Shown here one piece after another: positions 8,736-17,314 of a stretch of DNA of 64,000 nucleotides (position 1 is its first letter; the number at the start of each line of letters is the position of its first letter). Origin of the DNA: Arthrobacter sp. 31Y. GTDB lineage: Bacteria; Actinomycetota; Actinomycetes; Actinomycetales; Micrococcaceae. Made by a program: the position numbers and the translations under genes. The stretch covers positions 2,852,001-2,916,000 of the forward strand of contig NZ_JAFW01000001.1 of assembly GCF_000526335.1 (NCBI RefSeq). Direction: 5' to 3'. A model generated the notes under the pieces. The model saw only the letters and a list, made by a program, of their open reading frames with translations. It had not been told where the DNA came from and ran no database searches.

Positions 8736-10492
8736 GCGTTCTCCTTAACTGGTGTGTTCCCTGCGGTTTGTGTTTCCGCGAAAGTGTTGTGGATGGCCCG
8801 GACGATCAATGCCATGGAGACGGCTCCGGCGTCGGGTGTTCCGAGGCTCTTTTCGGCGTGCGGGCGGGCGCGGCCCATAAGGGGCAGAAGGTTGGCGGTC
8901 GCTTCGGCGGATTGCTCGGCGATGGTGGCAGCGGCGCCCCATGCTTCCTGCAGGGTTGCTCCGCCCTGAACGGCTGCGGTGAGTGCTTCGCTGAACGGGG
9001 ACAGGACGTCCACCAAGGTTTTGTCGCCTACTTTGGCTTTGCCGAAGTCCATGATGGAACGCTTCGCTTCGGCCACACCCGCGGCCACGGCTACGGCGTT
9101 GGGGGCGTCGGTGTCGCCGACGGATTGTCCGACGGCGCGCAGGGCCATTCCCCACAGCGCACCTGAGGTGCCACCGGCTTTGTCAGCCCAGGCGTCGGCG
9201 GCCAGGTTCAGGGCGGTCCCTGCCCCTGCACCGCGTTCGACGGCGTCTTCCGCAGCAGCGACTGCGGCGTGAATTCCACGCTCCATGCCGATCCCGTGGT
9301 CGCCGTCGCCGGCGATCGCGTCGATCCGGCCGAGTTCTTCCACATTGGCGTCAACCACGGCTTTGGCGGCGCCCAGGGCCGCGAGGATGGTGGGCGCTGC
9401 GGTTTTGGATTCCTCGCTGGCGTCCGGGATCACGGATTGCTGCTCGGCGGCCATGGTGAGCTGGTCGGCGTCGAGCGCTTGAGCGCTTACCGCACCGCGG
9501 CGGAAAGCCGGGGCGTCCGCGGGTGCGAGCCAGAGTTCCTCGAGCTCGGAGTCCAGCCAGAACAGTGTGAGGGAGGTGCCGGCCATGTCGAAACTGGTCA
9601 CGAGCTCGCCCACCTGCGGGTCCACAGCCTCGATACCGGCCTCAGCGAGCAGCTGGGCCACGCGGCGGTAGACCACAAAGAGCTCTTCGTATTTGACGCT
9701 ACCCAGGCCGTTGAGGATCGGGACCACCCGTGCGCCGTGGACGGAAAGGCCGTCCGGGATCTCGGCAAGGAGGTCCTTGACCAGCAGCTCGGCGAGTTCA
9801 TCCGCCGTCGGGATGTTCGTCTCGGCAATGCCGGGTTCGCCGTGGATGCCCATGCCCACGGCCATGCGCCCTTCGGGAACTGAGAAGAGCGGGTGGTCCG
9901 CGCCCGGGAGCGTGCACCCGGTGAACGCGACGCCGAAGGAACGGGTGCGGTCATTGGCGCGCTCGGCGATCCCCAAGACAGCGTCCATGGAGTAGCCGGC
10001 CTCAGCGGCAGCGGCCGCCACTTTGAAGACCGTCAGGTCCCCGGCGATCCCGCGGCGCTTGTGCTTCTCGGTCAAGGGAGCCGAAGAGATGTCGTCCGTG
10101 ACTGCGATGCTCCTGCAGTCGATGCCCTCGGCGCGGAGCTTGTCCTGGGCCTGGGTGAAGTGCAGGACGTCCCCGGCGTAATTTCCGTAGCCCAGGAGCA
10201 CGCCGCCGCCGTTATCCGCTGCCTTGGCCACGTTATAGACCTGCTGTGCCGAAGGTGAGGCGAACAGATTGCCCATCGCCGCGCCGTGCGCCAGGCCTTG
10301 GCCAACCAGCCCGGCGAAGGCCGGGTAGTGGCCGGAGCCGCCGCCGATCACCAAGGCGACCGAGTCCGGCGTCGACCGCGTGCTGCGGGCAACACCACCG
10401 GAGACGCGCCGGACCCACCGGCCGTGCGATGCGACGAAGCCTTCGATCATTTCATCAGCGAAGGCTGAGGGCTCGTTGAAGAGGCGGGTCAT
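8732..10492 (-). CDS. lerK: L-erythrulose kinase (fused DhaK-DhaL)
   Basis: The 586-residue protein joins a DhaK domain (about 1-335) to a DhaL domain (about 370-575). The DhaK half has [15 protein letters not shown] and the substrate-binding His in [12 protein letters not shown]. The DhaL half has the magnesium-ATP motif [13 protein letters not shown] and GGTSGALWG. Single-chain ATP-dependent forms phosphorylate dihydroxyacetone or tetruloses. Downstream TIM- and RpiB-type isomerases favour L-erythrulose, giving the 1-phosphate. It is the first enzyme gene after the transporter, 84 bp away. Confidence 0.8.
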   Translation of the reverse strand: MTRLFNEPSAFADEMIEGFVASHGRWVRRVSGGVARSTRSTPDSVALVIGGGSGHYPAFAGLVGQGLAHGAAMGNLFASPSAQQVYNVAKAADNGGGVLLGYGNYAGDVLHFTQAQDKLRAEGIDCRSIAVTDDISSAPLTEKHKRRGIAGDLTVFKVAAAAAEAGYSMDAVLGIAERANDRTRSFGVAFTGCTLPGADHPLFSVPEGRMAVGMGIHGEPGIAETNIPTADELAELLVKDLLAEIPDGLSVHGARVVPILNGLGSVKYEELFVVYRRVAQLLAEAGIEAVDPQVGELVTSFDMAGTSLTLFWLDSELEELWLAPADAPAFRRGAVSAQALDADQLTMAAEQQSVIPDASEESKTAAPTILAALGAAKAVVDANVEELGRIDAIAGDGDHGIGMERGIHAAVAAAEDAVERGAGAGTALNLAADAWADKAGGTSGALWGMALRAVGQSVGDTDAPNAVAVAAGVAEAKRSIMDFGKAKVGDKTLVDVLSPFSEALTAAVQGGATLQEAWGAAATIAEQSAEATANLLPLMGRARPHAEKSLGTPDAGAVSMALIVRAIHNTFAETQTAGNTPVKENA

Positions 10493-10576
10493 GGGTATCT
10501 CCTGGGCTGTACTGAAGGGTGTGAAGTGTGGTGGTTGTGCCCTCCCTGATGGAAGGGCACAACCTGCTTGTGGTGG

Positions 10577-11944
10577 TTACGGCTCCGCGTGCTGCCCGGC
10601 CCCTTGTGGGTCCAGCGCCTCGGCAGGCGTACCAGCAGATGCCTTGCCCTGCTTGCTGAGGGTCACCATGAGGATGGAGGAGAGCAACATGAAGCCGCCG
10701 ACGACGAACATGGGGACCGTGTAGCCGCCCGTCAGATCTTTAAGCCAGCCGGTGATGTAGCCGGCGCTGAAGCCCGCCAGGTTGCCCACCGTGTTGATCA
10801 GTGCGATGCCTGCTGCTGCGGCTGCGCCGGTGAGGAACTGCGTGGGGACGGTCCAGAAGTTCGGCAGGGCCGCGAAGATGGACATGGCCGTGATGGTGAT
10901 GACGGCGATGGTTGCTGCGGGGGATCCGGCGAACAGCGCCAGAGGGATGCTGACACCGCCAATGAGGGCCGGAAGGGCGATGTGCCAGGTCTTCACGCCG
11001 CGCTTGGTGGCGTCCTTGGACCAGAAGTACAGAGCAAAGGCTGCCGGTAGATACGGAATGGCCGTGATGAGTCCCTTCTGGAACACATCGAACTTGGTGC
11101 CGTAGAGGCCTTCGAAGCCGGCGATGATGGTCGGCAGGAAGAAGCCCAGTGCGTACAAGCCGTAGATGAAGCCGAAGTAGATCAGGGAGAGCATCCAGAC
11201 ACGGCCGTTGCCGAACACCGTGCGAACGCTGACGTGCTTGTTGCTGGCGGCGGTTTCCTTCTTTTCCTTTTCGAGGGCGCCGGTCAGCCAGGTCTTCTCT
11301 TCGGCGGTAAGCCACTTGGCCTTGGAGGGGTTGTCTGCCAGGTAGAACCAAGCGATGATGCCGACGATGATCGCGGGGATGGCGACTCCGAAGAACATGA
11401 AACGCCAGCCCTCGAGGCCAAAGAACATTCCGTGCTGCTGGATCAAAGCGCCTGCGAGGGGAGCACCGATCACCGTAGTGAGCGGCTGTGCCAAGTAGAA
11501 GAGGGCCAGGATCTTGCTGCGGTGCTTTGACGGCACCCAGAGGCTCAGGAAGAGGATGGCGCCGGGGAAGAAGCCGGCTTCTGCCACGCCCAGAATGAAG
11601 CGGAGAATGTAGAGCTGCTCAACGTTGCCCACCCAGGTGAAGAGCAAGGACACGATGCCCCAGCTGACCATGATGCGGGCCAGCCAGCGGCGGGCACCGA
11701 ACTTGTGGAGGGCCAGGTTGCTGGGGATTTCGAGCAGGATGTAGCCGATGAAGAAGACTCCGGAGGCGAAGCCGAACTGCGCCGCAGAGAGGGCGAGATC
11801 GTTGTTCATGCCGTTGGGGCCGGCGAAAGAAATGGCGGTGCGGTCCAGATAGTTGATGAAGAACATCAGGGCGACGAACGGCACAAGCCGGACTGCCACC
11901 TTCTTAATTGCGGATTTTTCGACCACCGATTGTGTGGTGTCCAC
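10577..11944 (-). CDS. MFS transporter, anion:cation symporter family (probable apionate importer)
   Basis: The 455-residue, 12-helix protein has ACS-family features: FINYLDRTAISFAGPNGMN after helix 1, GYILLEIPSNLALHKFGARR in the loop after helix 2, and VAEAGFFPGAILFLSLW. ACS members import organic and sugar acids such as tartrate or galactonate, which fits D-apionate. The GTG at 11944 follows AGGAG with five-base spacing. An in-frame ATG at 12010 would add 22 non-family residues across the promoter region. It heads the minus-strand operon. Confidence 0.85.
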   Translation of the reverse strand: MDTTQSVVEKSAIKKVAVRLVPFVALMFFINYLDRTAISFAGPNGMNNDLALSAAQFGFASGVFFIGYILLEIPSNLALHKFGARRWLARIMVSWGIVSLLFTWVGNVEQLYILRFILGVAEAGFFPGAILFLSLWVPSKHRSKILALFYLAQPLTTVIGAPLAGALIQQHGMFFGLEGWRFMFFGVAIPAIIVGIIAWFYLADNPSKAKWLTAEEKTWLTGALEKEKKETAASNKHVSVRTVFGNGRVWMLSLIYFGFIYGLYALGFFLPTIIAGFEGLYGTKFDVFQKGLITAIPYLPAAFALYFWSKDATKRGVKTWHIALPALIGGVSIPLALFAGSPAATIAVITITAMSIFAALPNFWTVPTQFLTGAAAAAGIALINTVGNLAGFSAGYITGWLKDLTGGYTVPMFVVGGFMLLSSILMVTLSKQGKASAGTPAEALDPQGAGQHAEP

Positions 11945-12074
11945 ATTGACTCCTAGATGTTGGTGTCCCTGCGGATCCTGCACTGGATGCGCCGGGCTGG
12001 TTCGTGGCATTGCCGGCGGGGATCCGGCGATGGCGAAGCTTGTGATTTAAACCATAGGACTGGATTCTAAATTG

Positions 12075-12088
12075 GTCAACCGGTTGAC
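12075..12088. promoter_or_regulatory. Probable operator of the FadR-type regulator
   Basis: A perfect 14-bp palindrome, GTCAACCGGTTGAC, sits in the 207-bp divergent region between the MFS gene and the GntR gene. A related site, GGTCATCCGGTTG, lies about 50 bp further right near the GntR start. FadR/GntR regulators bind TGGTNNNACCA-like sites, and a self-regulated divergent promoter is the simplest reading. Confidence 0.6.
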
Positions 12089-12151
12089 TGGTTAAAGTTT
12101 TTCGGGGCGCTGGGTCGACGCCGCAGGGATTGGTCATCCGGTTGCTACGCT

Positions 12152-12898
12152 GTGAAGGTGTCAGCGAACTCAGCAGCAGCGGCCCACATGACGGCCGCGC
12201 TTGCCCCCATGGAGCAGGGCTCCGTTGTGTCCGAAGTAGCGGAGCGTCTCCTTGCCTACTTCACCAGTGGCGACATCGCCCCCGGCACCCGGCTCCCGGC
12301 AGAGCGCCAGTTGGCGGCTTCACTTGGTGTTGGGCGCTCGGCCGTACGCGAGGCACTCGCCGCCCTGGAGATCCTCGGCATAGTGATAGTCCGCCCCGGC
12401 TCGGGGACATACCTGCGCGACGGCGTCTCCGAACTTTTGCCGCGGACGCTCAGCTGGGGTCTCATGCTGGGGGAGCCGCGAACCCGTGAGCTGGTGGAAT
12501 TGCGCAGCGGACTGGAAATTCAGGCTGTCGAGCTGGCCGCACTGAGGGTCACCGACGAAGCCCTGGCGCGAATGCGGGCCGACCTGGATGTCATGGAGAA
12601 GAACCTTGATGACCTGGCAGCCTTCGTTGAGGCAGATGCAGCCTTCCATCGTGAGATCGCGGCAGCCTCAGGCAACATGGTCCTGGAGGAGCTCCTCCAA
12701 AGCATCCGCTCTTTGCTTCGGATCTGGGTAGACCGGGCACTGACCGATGAAGGCCATGCCGAGGCTGCTTTGCGCGAACACACGGCCATCTACCAGGCAC
12801 TGGTGGCCCGCGACGCTTCCGAGGTTTCCCAGAGCATGCGCTCGCACATGGCAACTGCCTCCAAGCGACTACTCGCTGGGTTCGACGCAGCCCAATAA
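12152..12898 (+). CDS. FadR/GntR-family transcriptional regulator with FCD domain
   Basis: The 248-residue protein has a GntR winged helix at about residues 25-95 (RLPAERQLAASLGVGRSAVR, then REALAALEILG) and an all-helical FCD ligand domain at about 105-235. FCD proteins bind organic acids through a metal, consistent with apionate or a pathway intermediate as inducer. The frame begins with GTG at 12152; a second GTG at 12158 is also possible. It is divergent from the apionate operon and probably represses it. Confidence 0.85.
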   Translation: MKVSANSAAAAHMTAALAPMEQGSVVSEVAERLLAYFTSGDIAPGTRLPAERQLAASLGVGRSAVREALAALEILGIVIVRPGSGTYLRDGVSELLPRTLSWGLMLGEPRTRELVELRSGLEIQAVELAALRVTDEALARMRADLDVMEKNLDDLAAFVEADAAFHREIAAASGNMVLEELLQSIRSLLRIWVDRALTDEGHAEAALREHTAIYQALVARDASEVSQSMRSHMATASKRLLAGFDAAQ

Positions 12899-12905
12899 AT
12901 CTCCT

Positions 12906-12958
12906 GCGAGATGGCATCTAATGGCAATGTCTTCGGCAGCCAAACGGTGCCATCTCGC
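12906..12958. repeat. Palindromic element, family A, copy 2
   Basis: This 53-bp element has an 11-bp perfect outer stem (12906-12916 with 12948-12958). Its left 24 bases match copy 1 at 5706 at about 22 positions, in the same orientation; the right arm is shortened by about 7 bases. It lies between the convergent GntR gene (stop at 12898) and tRNA-Cys. Together the two copies exactly bracket the apionate block. Confidence 0.75.
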
Positions 12959-12966
12959 GAGCCACT

Positions 12967-13040
12967 TGGACGTGGTGGCGGGATTCGAACCCGCGTGCGC
13001 TGCTTTGCAGGCAGCTCCCTGGCCTCTCGGGTACACCACG
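12967..13040 (-). tRNA. tRNA-Cys (GCA)
   Basis: Read on the minus strand, the acceptor stem CGTGGTG pairs perfectly with CACCACG. The anticodon stem GCTGC/GCAGC encloses loop CTGCAAA, giving anticodon GCA. The T arm is GCGGG TTCGAAT CCCGC. The discriminator is U73, as expected for cysteine tRNA, and CCA is encoded. It faces the GntR gene, with palindrome A2 just past its 3' end. Confidence 0.95.
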
Positions 13041-13204
13041 TGCAAATGACACTAGGTGCCCGGGCGCAAGGCTTTCAATGTTCATTGCCCCGGCTTTCGC
13101 AGGGCTACGAACCGTTGCTGCAGGTTGCTGCCCGTGACCTCGAGGACGCCCTAATGCGACTCGATGCGAAGCAGGGCGGTGCACAGCCAAACTAGGTTGC
13201 GCAG
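13041..13204. other. Intergenic region, no convincing gene
   Basis: A plus-strand frame open through 13195 ends in residues such as LLQVAARDLEDALMRLDAK, which look protein-like. It has no clear start or ribosome site downstream of the tRNA gene, so I treat it as a possible gene remnant. The tRNA-Cys promoter must also lie here, since that gene reads leftward. Confidence 0.35.
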
Positions 13205-13669
13205 TCAGAAACTTTGGCTTGCCTGTCGACGCGGCTCTTCCCGTTTCGGTGCCGCCAGCTTTGAAACTCCCGCAGCAAGGAGCAGCGTCAGGATGGCAGC
13301 AGCCATGTGCGTGTAGAGCATGAGGTGAACATTGCCCCCGTTGGCGGCTGTCCCGGCGGGTACGTCCGCCAGGACCTGGTTGCCGTGCAGGTGGTCCAGG
13401 AACCCGTTGCCCGGGAAGTAGCCCCCAAAAGCGTCGAATCCCAAGTGCAGAAACTGCTGGGCCACCCCTGACACCAGCAGCAAGAGCAGGGGCCCGTGGA
13501 TCCAACGGGCCATGACCTGGGCAGCCAAAGCACCGATGGCGGCGAAGGCCAAGAGGACAGGGACGGCCGGAGCGCTGCCGCCAGCCACCATGTGCGCTGC
13601 AAGTCCCAGAATCACAGCCACCGGCCCGGCCACCCAAGCCCACTTGTCCTGCACAGGAGTTGCGCTCAT
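13205..13669 (-). CDS. Small integral membrane protein, function unknown
   Basis: The 154-residue product has about four hydrophobic segments: near residues 12-30, 37-52, 58-70 and 115-135. Between the last two is a His- and Gly-rich stretch (LHLGFDAFGGYFPGNG, HLHGNQV) that could bind metal or haem. I do not recognise the family. It is 62 bp downstream of hutG on the same strand, so cotranscription is possible. Confidence 0.6.
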   Translation of the reverse strand: MSATPVQDKWAWVAGPVAVILGLAAHMVAGGSAPAVPVLLAFAAIGALAAQVMARWIHGPLLLLLVSGVAQQFLHLGFDAFGGYFPGNGFLDHLHGNQVLADVPAGTAANGGNVHLMLYTHMAAAILTLLLAAGVSKLAAPKREEPRRQASQSF

Positions 13670-13731
13670 TGCCGTCCTTCCCTCCCCACAGGCTAAGTGG
13701 AAGAGGACGGCTGGAAAAGGGGTCGCGAGAT

Positions 13732-14679
13732 CTAGGCAAGCAAGGTGTTGACCAACCGGGCCGCAACCTTCGCTGTTCTGGAATCAATGTCGAACTCCGG
13801 ATTCAGCTCGGCCACGTCCACGTGGAGGAGTTTTCCGCTCGCTGCCACCTGGCGGCAGATCGCGCTGATCACCGGCAAAGGCACGCCATACGCGGCGGGC
13901 GCGCTCACCCCGGGAGCCACCGAGGCCGGCATCACGTCAAGGTCGATAGTCAGGTACAGGACGTCCACTCCCGCCAAGAAGTCAGCGACGAATACCTCTG
14001 CGGCCTCGGGCGAGCACAATTCATCGAGCAGGTACTGCACGCCCAGCCGGTTGGCCGTATCGAAAAGCGTTCGTGTGTTGTTTGGCTCTGAAATTCCGAC
14101 GACGGCGTACTGCAGTTCGCGCCCAGCGGCAGCTTCCGCGTGGGCCATCTGCAGGAACGGCGTCCCCGAGCTCGGCGTGGGTTCGTCGCGCAGGTCAAAG
14201 TGGGCGTCCAGGTTCAGCACACCCAGCCGCTTGCCGCGCACCGCGTCCGAGCCGGCCACGCCAAGGTAGCTGGCGAACGCGGTTTCGTGGCCTCCGCCCA
14301 GCACCACGGTGAGGTTTCCGGCGTCGAGCAGTCCCGAAATGGCGCGCCCGGCGCGCTCTTGGCCCGCCTCAAGTGAGTCGTCCTCCACAACCACATCACC
14401 GGCGTCGAACACGTCACGGTCAAGGTGGAACGCCAGCGGACCCAGCGCCGATCGGATGGCGGCCGGAGCCTTGGCCGCGCCTACGCGGCCCTTGTTGCGG
14501 AGGACACCGGCGTCGCTGCAGAAACCAAGCACGACGGCGGGACGCGCGCCTGCTGCGGCGGCTGCGGACGTGTGCGGCGTGATGGCCTGCCACCAGCGGC
14601 GGTGCTCGGCGCCGTCCCCATCAAAGCGGCCGGTCCACGGGGTGGGAATGACGTCTACGGTGGGGGCGCTTGTTTCCAT
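13732..14679 (-). CDS. hutG: Formimidoylglutamase (formiminoglutamate hydrolase)
   Basis: This enzyme hydrolyses N-formimino-L-glutamate to glutamate and formamide, the last step of one hut branch. The 315-residue protein is of the arginase/agmatinase family. Manganese ligands are visible in GGGHETAFASYLG, LGVLNLDAHFDLRD and LTIDLDVMPASVAPGVSAP, and SSGTPF is also typical. It lies about 9 kb from hutU and hutH, across the apionate block, although these genes are usually together. Confidence 0.9.
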   Translation of the reverse strand: METSAPTVDVIPTPWTGRFDGDGAEHRRWWQAITPHTSAAAAAGARPAVVLGFCSDAGVLRNKGRVGAAKAPAAIRSALGPLAFHLDRDVFDAGDVVVEDDSLEAGQERAGRAISGLLDAGNLTVVLGGGHETAFASYLGVAGSDAVRGKRLGVLNLDAHFDLRDEPTPSSGTPFLQMAHAEAAAGRELQYAVVGISEPNNTRTLFDTANRLGVQYLLDELCSPEAAEVFVADFLAGVDVLYLTIDLDVMPASVAPGVSAPAAYGVPLPVISAICRQVAASGKLLHVDVAELNPEFDIDSRTAKVAARLVNTLLA

Positions 14680-14776
14680 GCTTCAAGCACACCCGAACGC
14701 GCCGGCGAAAACCAGCGATCCAACCCCGGGAGTGTCTGAAACTCCGGACTTCCCCTCTCAGGGACCCCGCGAGGGT

Positions 14777-16219
14777 TTACTTGACGCCCAGCAGCTCTTC
14801 CACGGTTCCGATGCCGAAGAACAGCAGGAAGGCAGCAGCCACAGCCCACATGAGCGGGTGGACTTCGCGGGCGCGGCCCTGGAAGGTGCGGATCAGGACG
14901 AAGGAGATGAAGCCGGCGCCGAGGCCGTTGGCGATGGAGTACGTGAAGGGCATCAGGGCGATGGTCAGGAATGCAGGAATTCCGACGCCCCAGTCCTGCC
15001 AGTCGATTTTGCCCACCTGGGAGACCATCATGAAGCCCACAACCACCAGTGCGGGGGCAACGGCTTCGAACGGGACCAGGTTGATCAGGGGGGTGAAGAA
15101 CATGGCCACCAGGAAGAGTGCGCCTGTGACGATCGAGGCGAGGCCTGTACGTGCGCCTTCGCCGATTCCCGCACCGGACTCCACAAAGATCTGGTTGGAG
15201 GAAACAGAGGCGCCGCCGCCCACGATCGCTCCGAGCGCGTCCACCTGGAGAACGCGGTCCACGTTGGGGATGTTCCCGTCCTCATCCACGGTTCCGGCCT
15301 CGTTGGCCAGGCCAACCATGGTGCCCATGGCGTCGAAGAAGATGCTCAGAAGGATGACGAACGCCAACAAAGCGGCAGCGATGAAACCGAGGTGCTCAAA
15401 GGCGCCGAGCGGGTTCGCCTTGCCAATCAGGGACAGGTCTGGGGCGCCCCATTCGGTGAGCGTGGGGGCCACCAGGGACCAGCCGCGGGGGTTGACGTTG
15501 GTGCCGTCAAAGCTTGGGCCAATGTGGAGTGTGAATTCGAGAATGGCGGCCAGCGCGGTGGACACGACGATGCCGATCAGGATGGCACCCCGGACCTTGC
15601 GTACCACCAGGGCAATGGTCAGGATCAGGCCCACTGCGAACACCAGCGTAGGCCAGCCCATAAGCTTGCCGTCCACGCCCAGTCCCAGCGGAACAGTGGT
15701 GCCGGCGGCATCAGGGATGCGGCGCACGAATCCTGCGTTAACCAGGCCGATCAGTGCAATGAAAAGGCCAATGCCCACTACGATCGCCGTCTTGAGGGCC
15801 TCTGGGACGGCTTTGAACACGGCCGTGCGGAATCCCGTGAGGACCAGGATGAGCATGGTGACACCGGACAGCACCACCAGGCCCATCATGTCCGGCCAGG
15901 TCAGCCCCGGATGCGAGGCGACCGTGACCGCCACGAAGGCGTTGACGCCCAAGCCCGTTGCCACGGCGAATGGGTGCTTGGCCCATGCACCCATGAGGAT
16001 CGTCAGAATGCCGGCCACGAACGCGGTAGTGGCCGCGACGGCCGTGAAGCCGAGGGACGCTCCGCTCGAATCGGGCCCGGAGAGGATCAGCGGGTTCAGC
16101 ACCACGATGTAGCTCATGGCGAAGAAGGTCGCGAAGCCGCCACGGATTTCCCGCGAGTACGTGGATCCGCGTTCGGAGATCTTGAAGTAACGGTCTACTG
16201 CAGAACCTTGTTTAAGCAT
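14777..16219 (-). CDS. NCS2-family purine permease (AzgA-like)
   Basis: The 480-residue membrane protein has the AzgA-type N-terminus REIRGGFATFFAMSYIVVLN, then GLGVNAFVAVTVA and a long hydrophobic core of 12-14 helices. This subfamily imports adenine, guanine or hypoxanthine by proton symport. The ATG at 16219 follows GGAG with six-base spacing; an in-frame start at 16255 is less likely. It lies upstream of hutG on the same strand, so transport of a hut-related imidazole compound cannot be excluded. Confidence 0.85.
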   Translation of the reverse strand: MLKQGSAVDRYFKISERGSTYSREIRGGFATFFAMSYIVVLNPLILSGPDSSGASLGFTAVAATTAFVAGILTILMGAWAKHPFAVATGLGVNAFVAVTVASHPGLTWPDMMGLVVLSGVTMLILVLTGFRTAVFKAVPEALKTAIVVGIGLFIALIGLVNAGFVRRIPDAAGTTVPLGLGVDGKLMGWPTLVFAVGLILTIALVVRKVRGAILIGIVVSTALAAILEFTLHIGPSFDGTNVNPRGWSLVAPTLTEWGAPDLSLIGKANPLGAFEHLGFIAAALLAFVILLSIFFDAMGTMVGLANEAGTVDEDGNIPNVDRVLQVDALGAIVGGGASVSSNQIFVESGAGIGEGARTGLASIVTGALFLVAMFFTPLINLVPFEAVAPALVVVGFMMVSQVGKIDWQDWGVGIPAFLTIALMPFTYSIANGLGAGFISFVLIRTFQGRAREVHPLMWAVAAAFLLFFGIGTVEELLGVK

Positions 16220-16333
16220 GGAGGACTCCGGTGATCGAGGGGAGTTTGCTCTCAAATCCTATGTGGTCCGGTGCAGGCCCTCCCAACGATTCGCCTAGTC
16301 TGTAAGGAAGCCAACACTAGGAGAAACCGCCCC

Positions 16334-16969
16334 ATGCGTACCATCCGCCCGCTTCTGGCCGCCGTCGTCGCTGCTCTCGCTCTTGCTTCCGCCCTGCTGT
16401 TTTCCGCGGTGCCGGCGTCCGCGCACGACGTCGCCGAATCAACCACGCCAGCCAACGGTGCCAGCGTGGCGGAAGTCCCGGCGTCGGTCTCCATTACGTT
16501 CAACAACCGCCCCCTCGCCATCGGTTCCGGTGTGACCGTGACGGCCGGCGGCGAAAATTGGGCGGACGGTCCGGTCGAAATTATCGACAACCAGGCCGTG
16601 CAGAAGCTTCGCGAGGGCGCCCCCGCAGGCGAGTTCACGGTGGTATGGCGCGTTGTCAGCTCCGATTCGCACCCGATTGAGGGCACCTTCACGTTCACAG
16701 CCGCTGCGGGAGGCACGACGACGGCGAGTGGTACGGCAGGTGCCTCACCGGCGGCGTCAGCTTCCTCAGCTGCGGTCCCGACCGCGGGCACCGCCGCGCC
16801 CGGCACTGCCAGCAACAACGAGCCAGCCGCCGACGCCTCCCAGCCTTTCCCTTGGAGCATCGTGGGGCTGGCTGTGGTGGCTGTGGGTCTCGTTATTTAT
16901 CTCGCCGTTACCGCACGGAAAAAATTGGCGGCTTCGAACGAGCCAGATGCCGATACTCCCGCGGAATAG
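16334..16969 (+). CDS. CopC-domain secreted copper-binding protein
   Basis: The 211-residue protein has a signal peptide ending ASA, and the mature chain begins HDVAESTTPANGA. Its N-terminal His and a later DSHPIEGTFTF His are the usual Cu(II) ligands of CopC. The CopC domain spans about residues 30-125, followed by a low-complexity Ala/Thr/Ser linker and one C-terminal helix (IVGLAVVAVGLVIYLAV), so it is membrane-tethered. The ATG at 16334 has AGGAG about ten bases upstream. Confidence 0.85.
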   Translation: MRTIRPLLAAVVAALALASALLFSAVPASAHDVAESTTPANGASVAEVPASVSITFNNRPLAIGSGVTVTAGGENWADGPVEIIDNQAVQKLREGAPAGEFTVVWRVVSSDSHPIEGTFTFTAAAGGTTTASGTAGASPAASASSAAVPTAGTAAPGTASNNEPAADASQPFPWSIVGLAVVAVGLVIYLAVTARKKLAASNEPDADTPAE

Positions 16970-17149
16970 CAAGGTTTTCTACGTAGCTGCGAATATCTCG
17001 AATCGGTTACCGCGACACGCCAGAAGCCCACTTCCCGTTACTTAAATGTGACTTCGGAGGAATCATCGCGTACGGTAGTACCTGTGCCTGTTCCACGTAG
17101 CGGGCACTTCCGGCCTGATTGCCTAGCTCTGCCGCAGTCCGGAATCCGT

Positions 17150-17300
17150 TCGCAGACAAACCTACGGCAGAGACGGGGAACCCAATTTAGGCCGCTTTCG
17201 AGCGTGCCTTGGGGTGAAGTCACGAAGCTTCCGCTGAACAGCGGGGGATAGTGGCCGGGTGACTCCCATCCGAATCCGACAGCTAACCTCGCAGGCATCG
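17150..17300 (+). ncRNA. c-di-AMP riboswitch (ydaO/yuaA class)
   Basis: The leader of the 17315 gene carries the three conserved blocks of this class in order: GGGGAACCC at 17175-17183, TTGGGGTGAA at 17209-17218, and CGAATCCGACAGCTAACCTC at 17271-17290. The last is almost diagnostic. In actinobacteria these riboswitches precede cell-wall hydrolase genes and switch them off when c-di-AMP is high. The 5' boundary is approximate. A GGGAGAGG ribosome site lies directly after, so the 3' end may also control translation. Confidence 0.88.
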
Positions 17301-17314
17301 GGAGAGGCTCTTTC

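Noticed and set aside
5706..12958. Family A palindromes as insertion-sequence ends or att sites
   Set aside because: They are palindromic rather than terminal inverted repeats. No transposase or integrase lies between them, and no duplicated tRNA end was seen.
14309..16234. A 641-residue plus-strand open frame
   Set aside because: It lies opposite hutG and the NCS2 gene, which have clear domains. Its translation is low-complexity His/Asp/Gly-rich and matches no family.
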